Shown one piece after another: positions 56,873 through 64,000 of a stretch of 64,000 nt of DNA. Positions within the stretch are counted from its first letter, which is position 1. Each line of letters starts with the position of its first letter. Origin of the DNA: Piromyces finnis (Eukaryota; Neocallimastigomycota; Neocallimastigomycetes; Neocallimastigales; Neocallimastigaceae); the NCBI GenBank assembly GCA_002104945.1, contig MCFH01000013.1, forward strand, positions 1 through 64,000. Direction: 5' to 3'. The notes under the pieces were generated by a model. That model searched no databases. It saw only the letters and a program-made list of their open reading frames with translations, and had not been told where the DNA came from. The position numbers and the translations under genes were made by a program.

Positions 56873-56896
56873 TCTAAAGTAGCCACTAAACAGCGG

Positions 56897-56907
56897 GTAA
56901 AGATTAT
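56897..56907 (-). other. Element D self-primer binding site
   Basis: The sense strand reads ATAATCTTTAC directly after the 5' LTR. It is exactly complementary to sense LTR segment GTAAAGATTAT (plus-strand 57133-57143). Confidence 0.65.
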
Positions 56908-57932
56908 TGTTAAGTTTTTGGATTTGGTTATGCGGCCAGGTCAGAATGTTAGCAATTATATAGTAAATATGTTTTTAAGAAATTAAATTTAAATATAAAA
57001 TAACCCTTTAAACTTCCAAATGAGAAATTAATATTTATTCTTTAGAATAACTTTTTTATAAAATTTTATTTATTTATTAATAATAATATAAATGATAATA
57101 TATTTAATAACTATATAATTAAAATTATAACTATAATCTTTACAAAGAATTAAAATCAAATTCAATTCATTCTATTTTATATTCTTTGTTCAGATTATTA
57201 AATTGATAAAAATAAAGTATTACATGTAATATGTTAATAATATAATTAAATAAGTAATAAGATTGTTTGTTTGTTTGTTTGTTTGTTTGTTTGTTTTGTC
57301 ATGACATAAAATAAAATAAACATATGATTAATCATTTAAACACTTGATCCATTAACCTATTTTATAATAATTAAAATTATTTAATTTATTTAATTTATAA
57401 ATGTTAACTGTTACACCTAAATGGTTTAGTTCTATTTTTAGTAACAGTCACTATCATTAATTAAATTAATATAATTAGAATTTCTATTGATATCTTTTTA
57501 ATTTTCGTCAAGTCATAAGAAATGTCTATGATCCATACTTGATATCATATTAATTTTAATTTACTTATTAAAATCTTTAAATGATCATATCTTCCTTAGA
57601 TAACCAGTTAGAAGGACCGCGATTGTACCAAAATATAGCTTTTCCCTTAAGCTTTCTAATAAACTTGGTTTCACAACCGTAATACTTACAGCCGTAGCAC
57701 TCGTTTTTGGCGAGTTATGCGTAGTTTCGTATTTGTTTATTTTTGGCTAAGGGTTATAGTGTATTGATATTAAATTTTTTGAAATCATAACCCTTTCACT
57801 GAACCAAAATTTAAAAGGTGACTTTTAAAGGTGTTTTAAAATAATTATTGGGATTATTTAATTCTAATTATTATGTTTAATTAATTATAGATATTATCTG
57901 AATTTGTTTTAAATCCAGTTAATATCTTCACA
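56908..57932 (-). repeat. Element D 5' LTR
   Basis: 1,025 bp, sense TGTGAAGATATTAACTGG to AAAACTTAACA. It contains a (TTTG)n tract at about 57263 and a sense TATA box. Confidence 0.9.
57172..57181 (-). promoter_or_regulatory. Element D LTR TATA box
   Basis: The sense strand reads TATAAAATAG, 38 nt upstream of the segment complementary to the primer site (starting at 57143 on the plus scale). Confidence 0.55.
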
Positions 57933-57937
57933 TCGTG

Positions 57938-59066
57938 TGTAAAAGTTTTACTAAACTTATAATTTAATATTAAAATATTAAATTAAATAAAAGGTTAAAA
58001 GATAACTAGGTTAGAAAAAAAATGTTTTATTAAAATAATCTTAATTGATTTATAAATGAATAATTAAATTATATATTATGGTTAAAATAATTTCTTTTAT
58101 TTTATTTAATGATATATTGCTAAAATATATAATAATAAGATTATTTAGTAGTAATACTCATTAAGTATTAATTATTATTAATAGTTAATAATTTATAGTT
58201 AATAATCTTTAGTTAATAATTTATAGTTAATAATTTAATAATTTATGGTTAATAATTTTTGGTTAATAATCTTTACAAAGATTTTAATTTCATAAACTAT
58301 TCTAAACTATTTATACTATTTGTAATTTTACATTTAATAATAAAATAACTTTTCAATACATGATTATATTCATAATATATTTTATAATACTTAAACTAAA
58401 CTTAAGACTTATTCCTAATTATTAAAAAATAACTATTGTTTATAATATTCATAATATTAATTATTTCTTGATTATAATATAATTCATTGAATATAATATT
58501 AATAATTATAATCCTCTAGTTCAAAGATTATAAATTATGTTATTGAAATAATTATTATAAAATAAAGTTAATTAGTTCCGGAAAATAATTTTAGTTTAAT
58601 TAAACAATAATTTTTATACTTTGAGTGAATGATTTATGTTTGATATATCAGGGGTGATCATTCTCTGAATAAACAATTAATCATTGCTAACAAAATATCT
58701 TTAAATTGGAATATCTCGTGAACCAGCAGAGATATTGACCTGATTTTAAGATATGTTGTTTGTCTCGAGCGTGGCTTCCTAACGAACGTAATTATAACCA
58801 AAACATTTTTATTCAAAAATCGTCATTCGTTGAGGAGATACGCGTGTTTTTCCTTATTCCATTTTAACGATAAGGGTTAAAGTTATTTATTATAAAAATT
58901 ATTAAGGGTTAAGGTCATATTTTAACCTTTTCTAAATTTTTAAATATTTCTTAATAAAATTTTATAATTTATTTGAAAATAAAATATTTGTTGATTTTGA
59001 AATTTCATAAGTGATTTCACAATTCCAAGTGATCTTGAAATTGTATTTTCACTAGTATTCGTGACA
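57938..59066 (+). repeat. Solo LTR G' (relative of the coB LTR)
   Basis: 1,129 bp, TGTAAAAG to AGTATTCGTGACA. The last about 810 bp match the coB LTR (40900-41716) closely, while the first part is unrelated or strongly diverged. Flanks TCGTG (57933-57937) and TTGTG (59067-59071) look like a 5-bp duplication with one C-to-T change. Confidence 0.72.
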
Positions 59067-59071
59067 TTGTG

Positions 59072-60207
59072 TGTTAAGTTTTTGGGTTTGGTTATGCGGC
59101 CAGGTCAGAATGTTATTAATTATATAGTAAAAATGTTTTTTAAGAAATTAAATTTAATTATAAAGTAACACCTTAAACTCCCAAATGAAAAATGAAAAAT
59201 TTATATTTACTTTAAAATAACTTTTTATAAATTTTTTATTTATTTAATAATAATAATATAAATGATATTATAAGTAACTATATAATTAAGATTATAACTA
59301 TAATCTTTACAAAGAATTAAAATCGAATTCAATTCATTCTCTTTTATATTCTTTGTTCAGATTATTAAATTGATATTAATAAGAATAAAGTATTACATGT
59401 AATATATTAGTAATATAATTAAATAAGTAATAAGATTGTTTGTTTGTTTGTTTGTTTGTTTGTCATGACATAAAATAAAATAAACATATGATTAATCATT
59501 TAAACAGTTGATCCTAATTAGTAATTATAAAAACTATTCAATTAATAATTCATCATTATTAATTGATATTACCATAACATATTTGTTATAATTAAATAAT
59601 TATTATTTGCAAAATTATTTCTAATAAAACTTGCCGTTAACCTATTTTATAATAATTAAGATTATTTAATTTATAGGTGTTAACTGTTACACCTAAATGG
59701 GTCTAGTTCTATTTTTAGTAACAATCGTTATCATTAATTAAATTAATATAACTAAAATTCCTATTGATATATTTTTAATTTCATCAAGTCATAAGAAATA
59801 TTTATGATCCATACTTGATATCATATTAATTTTAATTTACCTAATAAAATCTTTAAATGATCATAACTTCCTTAAATGATCAGTTAGAAGGACCGCGATT
59901 GTACCAAATTGTAGCTTTCTTCCTAAGCTTTCCAATAAACCTAGTTTCATCACCGTAGTACTTATAGCCGTAGCGATCGTTTTTGGCGAGTTACACCTTA
60001 TTTCGTACTTGCTTATTTTTGGTTAAGGGTTATAGTATATTGATATTAAATTTTTGAAATCATAACCCTTTCACTGAATCAAAATTTAAAAGGTGACTTT
60101 TAAAAGTGTTTTAAAATAATTATTGAAATTATTTAATTATAATTATTATGTTTAATTAATTATAGATATTATCTGAATTTGTTTTAAATCCAGTTAATAT
60201 CTTCACA
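59072..60207 (-). repeat. Solo LTR D
   Basis: 1,136 bp LTR D in minus orientation with a perfect 5-bp duplication TTGTG (59067-59071, 60208-60212). It is longer than the element D LTRs because of an inserted stretch near 59515-59640. Confidence 0.9.
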
Positions 60208-60258
60208 TTGTGTTTATTCAGCTAGTTTTTATTATGTTTTTATGGGAGTAGCGTATCA
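60208..60258 (-). repeat. Remnant of LTR F
   Basis: The last 51 bp (plus scale) match the start of LTR F, sense TGATACGCTACTC..., with a few C-to-T/G-to-A changes. It was the target of the stacked LTR insertions to its left. Confidence 0.75.
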
Positions 60259-60266
60259 AAAAATAA

Positions 60267-60885
60267 TGTCACAATAACATATATAAAAATTTAAAAAATT
60301 TGGACACATGGAAAAAATTAAAAATTTTTTCAAAATTTGAAAATTTGAAAATTTGAAAAAATTTATTTTTTAAATTTTTATTAAAAAATTTCAAAGTATA
60401 AAATTTCTAATATTTGAAATTATTAAATTTTTTAAAATTATTAAAATTTTATTATTAAAAATTTTATTTTAAATTTATTAACTATTTACAATAATTATAT
60501 TAATTATTAATTTATAAAAATTAAATATTTTATAATTAGATAATAATTAATTAAAATTAAAAAATGTAATAATTAAAATTGTTCATGTATAAAAAGAACA
60601 AAAATTGACAAAAATTACGAAGCTTTAGCGTTAGTAATTTTTTAACTTAAAGTTAATAAAATTTATAAACTTCTATAAAACCTAAAACTTTAAAAATTTT
60701 AATATTTTTAATAACTTAATATATGCTGATATTAAGTTATTGCTAAAATAAAAATATTATTTAATTTTCTTTATATAAATATTATTAGCTTTACGCCTTC
60801 AATAGGAAAGCGTATTATATTTGTTAATTAATATAACTAGTGTGCTTACCACACTTTTCTTTAATAAAAAAATCGCTTTTTGACA
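60267..60885 (+). repeat. Element E 5' LTR
   Basis: 619 bp with inverted ends TGTCA/TGACA. TATA box TATAAAAAG at 60588-60596; presumed R start AGCGTTAGTAA at 60627-60637. The other LTR is outside the window, so the left boundary rests on the terminal repeat. Confidence 0.75.
60588..60596 (+). promoter_or_regulatory. Element E LTR TATA box
   Basis: TATAAAAAG, 39 nt upstream of the LTR segment complementary to the primer site. Confidence 0.6.
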
Positions 60886-60896
60886 TTACTAACGCT
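60886..60896 (+). other. Element E self-primer binding site
   Basis: TTACTAACGCT directly after the LTR is exactly complementary to AGCGTTAGTAA at 60627-60637. The core is shared with family A. Confidence 0.65.
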
Positions 60897-60966
60897 TATT
60901 ATAAAAGTGCGCTAAGCACCAATTAGTTAGTAATTATTAATAACTAAATATAATAATTAAAGTTTA

Positions 60967-63900
60967 ATGGAAAAGTCTCCACTTACACCTATTAAAGTGG
61001 ATACAAAAGAATTTTTTAATCGCCTACAAACTACCAAGAGAGAACGTTCCCCAGGAAATACTCCCGTAAGAAAATCAAAGATGCCTAATCATTCCGGACA
61101 AGCTAATGCTTCTACGAGTAATCCTACTCAGAAGCCAACTACTAATGAGGATCTCAAGGCCCTCATTGAGTCTTTAACTGCTACCTTAACTGGGAATATC
61201 AATCAGTTAAAGGTTGATATTCAAGCTACCAGAAGGGAAAACGAAAGTCTCAATGATCGTTTGACTGTTTTGGAAAACTCTACTCAAGTTATTATGGGTA
61301 AGATGGCTACCTTAGAAGTCAACGATGCTAGGAAAGACAATCAACTCGCTGATATCAAAGCTCATATCAGCAAGGCTACTCAAAGAGTTGATGAGTTGTC
61401 TACTCCCGTTACTCCTTCTGCTACTACCCCTCACGAACCTGACGGTGACGTCATCATGGGAGATGCTTCGCCTCCAAACGTCGCTGAAAAAATGCTTTCT
61501 TACTCAGGAGAAAGTATTCAATTACGTAGATTCATCCGTCGATGCGAACACCACTTCTTAAGACACATCAAGTTCTATGGAAACAATGAAGCTATGAAAG
61601 TAAACTTCATTGAAGATTGTCTTACTGGTGATGCTGCAGATTGGTACGATGTTGAACAAGCAGACTTCCAGGAATCTCATCCGAATAGAAAAGTTCTTTA
61701 CGAAGCTTTAAGTAAGAGATTCCTTAACCCGAAGGATATCAACATCACCAAAATCGACCTGATGAAGCTCAGACATAGTTGGGGAAAAGCTTCCGAATAC
61801 TTAGGAAAATTCTCCCAATATGTCAAATTAATTGGATGTTCCGAAGACATTCAATTAACCATCATGCTTTTCCAAGTTCGACCTACCGTGAACCACGCCT
61901 TTAGTAAATTAACTTCGGATAGACAGACGTTAGAAGAACTGAAGAATCTTCTAATCAAATATGATGCTTCCAAGGATACTTATTACGATGATACTTTGGA
62001 AAGACAAGCTAACTACAAGGACAAAGAGCCCTTAATAGCTAATTTATTAGGTATTCATGGCAGTCTTTATTCCAAGAACCCTAACAAGACTAACAATCGT
62101 AATAACAACCAAAGGAACAACAATAACAACAATCGCCCGTCTAACCAAAAAGGAAAAGGCTCCAGTAACTTGGATAGCAAGTCTAGTACCCAAAATCCCA
62201 ATAAAAGTACTAAACCTAATAATGGTACTTCATACTCCAGCTATCTCTGTGAAGTAGAAGAGCAAGATATCTTAGAGCTACCAAATCCTGATCCGGAGAA
62301 GTATCCCATCGTGAAGACTAGTGTAAAAACTTCTAAAGGATCTAGACAGGTTATCACTTCGTCTCTCTTAGATTCCGGCTCTACTACCAATGTAATCCAT
62401 ATGGATTTAGTGAAGAAACTAGGAATTAAGACCATACCAGCTGATACTGTTGTAAAGGTCATGGGAGGTAATGTCCTAATGCATTACATCACAGAAGAGT
62501 TCAACATTGTAATGAACTTATCTTCTATAGGAGGAACTCGAGAAGAAGTTCGTCAATACAAACTTCGATGCCACGTAGCTGATCAGCTTCCTTCTTCGAT
62601 TCTCCTAGGTTCTAAGTTCATGAAAACCAACTTCTTCTGTATCTTAACACAACCTGACCATTCCTTTACAGTTAAAATTGGTCCTGTTCCTTTCTCCAAC
62701 CATAATGGATCTGAGATTAAATCTCCTAACTTTAGGAATTATTTGAAGAAATCTACACCTCTTCATGAAGTTATGTTTATCACGGAACTCGAAGACTCAA
62801 ATCTAGATAAATCAACTTCCATTCCAACAGAAACAGTCTTCATAGCCGATGATCAGAATCCTGAACTAGTAGAATCTATCAACGGTATACCTTTGGAATA
62901 TGAAGATTTATATGAAGCCTTCAATGAAGAACGAGCCGATGAACTTCCTGAACATCGTGTATATGATTGTTCTATCGATTTGAAACCTAATGCTTCATTA
63001 TTTTATGGGCCAATTTATCCAACTACTCCTACTGAACGTCAATTTATTAAGGAGTATATTGAAGAAAACTTGAATAAAGGATTCATTAGAAAATCCCGAT
63101 CTCCTGCTGGACATCCAGTTCTACTCCAAGATAAGAAGGATGGTAGTCTAAGATTTTGCGTTGACTATCGCAAGCTCAACGACCAAACTATCAAGAATGC
63201 CTATCCGCTACCTTTAATCCTATCAGTCTTTGAATCAATGAAAGGTGCTAACTATTTCACTAAGTTAGACCTCAAGTCAGCTTATAATTTAATTAGGATT
63301 AAAGAAGGTGACGAGTACAAGACTGCATTCAGGACGGCATTTGGTCACTTTGAGTACTTAGTCATGCCTTTTGGACTAACTAATGCTCCTGCAGTTTTCC
63401 AAGCTTTCATTAATGATATCTTTAGTGATCAAATTAATAAGTACGTTCAAGTGTACTTGGATGATATCATTATCTACTCCAAGACCCTTGAAGAACATGT
63501 TCAACATGTTAGAAATGTTCTTCAATTAATCATTGAAAACAACTTAGTTGCGAAACTCAAAAAATGTGAGTTTCACAAAGCTGAAATCGAATTTTTGGGT
63601 CACGTAATCAGTAAGGAGGGAATCAAAACTGATCCTCACAAAATTGAAGCAGTTAAGAACTGGCCTATCCCTACTACTGTGAAAGAAGTTCAGTCCTTCT
63701 TAGGGTTATGCAATTACTACCGTCGCTTTATCTCTAACTTTTCTAAAATTGCAAAACCATTATACAATTTAACTAAGAAAGGCGTCACTTTCATATGGAC
63801 AGACGAGTGTAATAGAGCATTTAATCAACTTAAAGAATTTCTTACTTCAGCCCCAGTTTTACTTTGTCCTGATCATGATAAACCATTCATAGTTGAATGT

Positions 63901-64000
63901 GACGCAAGTGACTTTGCTATCGGGGGAGTACTTTCACAAAAAGGTGATGATGGAGACCTGCATCCAGTTTATTACTTTTCTAAAACCCTTCATGATGCAG
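60967..64000 (+). CDS. Element E Gag-Pol polyprotein (partial)
   Basis: Starts ATG at 60967 (MEKSPLTPIK) and stays open for 1,011 codons to the window end. Residues about 60-140 are a predicted coiled coil (LIESLTATLTGNINQLK). Gag capsid lies at about 170-330 (KVNFIEDCLTGDAADWY, KLRHSWGKASEYLGKFSQY, FQVRPTVNHAF). A basic Asn-rich segment follows with no zinc knuckle. Retropepsin SLLDSGSTTNVIH is at about 467, [17 protein letters not shown] at about 730 with active site VYLDDIIIYSK at about 830, and RNase H begins at VECDASDFAIGG (about 977). It shares several motifs with family A (TTN after DSG, SWGKA). No lesion is visible. Confidence 0.92.
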   Translation, partial: MEKSPLTPIKVDTKEFFNRLQTTKRERSPGNTPVRKSKMPNHSGQANASTSNPTQKPTTNEDLKALIESLTATLTGNINQLKVDIQATRRENESLNDRLTVLENSTQVIMGKMATLEVNDARKDNQLADIKAHISKATQRVDELSTPVTPSATTPHEPDGDVIMGDASPPNVAEKMLSYSGESIQLRRFIRRCEHHFLRHIKFYGNNEAMKVNFIEDCLTGDAADWYDVEQADFQESHPNRKVLYEALSKRFLNPKDINITKIDLMKLRHSWGKASEYLGKFSQYVKLIGCSEDIQLTIMLFQVRPTVNHAFSKLTSDRQTLEELKNLLIKYDASKDTYYDDTLERQANYKDKEPLIANLLGIHGSLYSKNPNKTNNRNNNQRNNNNNNRPSNQKGKGSSNLDSKSSTQNPNKSTKPNNGTSYSSYLCEVEEQDILELPNPDPEKYPIVKTSVKTSKGSRQVITSSLLDSGSTTNVIHMDLVKKLGIKTIPADTVVKVMGGNVLMHYITEEFNIVMNLSSIGGTREEVRQYKLRCHVADQLPSSILLGSKFMKTNFFCILTQPDHSFTVKIGPVPFSNHNGSEIKSPNFRNYLKKSTPLHEVMFITELEDSNLDKSTSIPTETVFIADDQNPELVESINGIPLEYEDLYEAFNEERADELPEHRVYDCSIDLKPNASLFYGPIYPTTPTERQFIKEYIEENLNKGFIRKSRSPAGHPVLLQDKKDGSLRFCVDYRKLNDQTIKNAYPLPLILSVFESMKGANYFTKLDLKSAYNLIRIKEGDEYKTAFRTAFGHFEYLVMPFGLTNAPAVFQAFINDIFSDQINKYVQVYLDDIIIYSKTLEEHVQHVRNVLQLIIENNLVAKLKKCEFHKAEIEFLGHVISKEGIKTDPHKIEAVKNWPIPTTVKEVQSFLGLCNYYRRFISNFSKIAKPLYNLTKKGVTFIWTDECNRAFNQLKEFLTSAPVLLCPDHDKPFIVECDASDFAIGGVLSQKGDDGDLHPVYYFSKTLHDA

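Larger units (their letters stand above)
44382..57932 (-). mobile_element. Ty3/Gypsy element D, interrupted by element C
   Basis: Minus-strand element: 5' LTR 56908-57932, self-primer site, gag (55841-56872), -1 frameshift signal, pol (52033-55850), polypurine AGGGAGGGCG, and 3' LTR split into 44382-45391 and 51633-51637 by insertion of element C. LTRs are about 1,015-1,025 bp. Outer flanks (TAATA / TCGTG) do not match. Confidence 0.92.
60267..64000 (+). mobile_element. Ty3/Gypsy element E (3' end outside window)
   Basis: 5' LTR 60267-60885, self-primer site, leader, then Gag-Pol open to the window edge within RNase H. Closest in layout to family A (coiled-coil Gag, no zinc knuckle, single frame). 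Confidence 0.9.

Noticed and set aside
60259-60620. AT-rich region with AAAATTTGAAAATTTG runs considered as an origin or scaffold attachment site
   Set aside because: It falls within the U3 part of the element E LTR, whose ends, TATA box and primer complement explain it.

Overview
This window is very AT-rich eukaryotic DNA made almost entirely of nested LTR retrotransposons. I find no convincing host gene, rRNA or intact tRNA. At least five Ty3/Gypsy families (here F, A, C, D, E) and two Ty1/Copia families (coA, coB) are present, plus solo LTRs of families whose coding parts are absent (H, I, J, G'). Single-ORF Gag-Pol, C-terminal chromodomains and an apparent 11-nt self-priming site, known from the fungal Tf1/sushi group, point to a fungus. 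The extreme AT bias and long Asn runs would suit an anaerobic gut fungus (Neocallimastigomycota) or another early-diverging lineage; this assignment is inference.

Layout. 1-1271: inverted repeat of the 3' end of Ty3 element F, pivoting inside the LTR. 579-9685: decayed tRNA-primed Ty3 element F (minus strand). 9694-35143: a palindrome of about 25 kb. Its left arm is Ty3 A1 (minus) then copia coA1 (minus); its right arm is coA2 (plus) then Ty3 A2 (plus); the pivot near 22,440 lies inside the coA 5' LTR. 35153-37909: solo LTRs H1, I1 and D. 37910-41716: 5'-truncated copia coB. 41717-44381: solo LTRs J, I2 and H2. 44382-57932: Ty3 element D (minus), whose 3' LTR is split by the intact Ty3 element C (plus, 45392-51627). 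57938-60258: two LTRs stacked at one pentamer of an F LTR. 60267-64000: start of Ty3 element E (plus), running off the window with an open ORF.

Working parts. C has equal-length LTRs that read identically, a matching 5-bp target duplication and a complete ORF, so it is probably young. D carries a textbook -1 frameshift signal between gag and pol (slippery heptamer, 8-nt spacer, 7-bp hairpin). A, C, D and E each have, directly after the 5' LTR, 11 nt exactly complementary to an internal LTR segment; in C, D and E that segment lies 35-39 nt downstream of a good TATA box. F instead has a tRNA-type primer site and an ATGA stop/start overlap between gag and pol.

The least expected signal is LTR family H. 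Its two diverged, oppositely oriented copies keep three hairpins through compensatory base changes.
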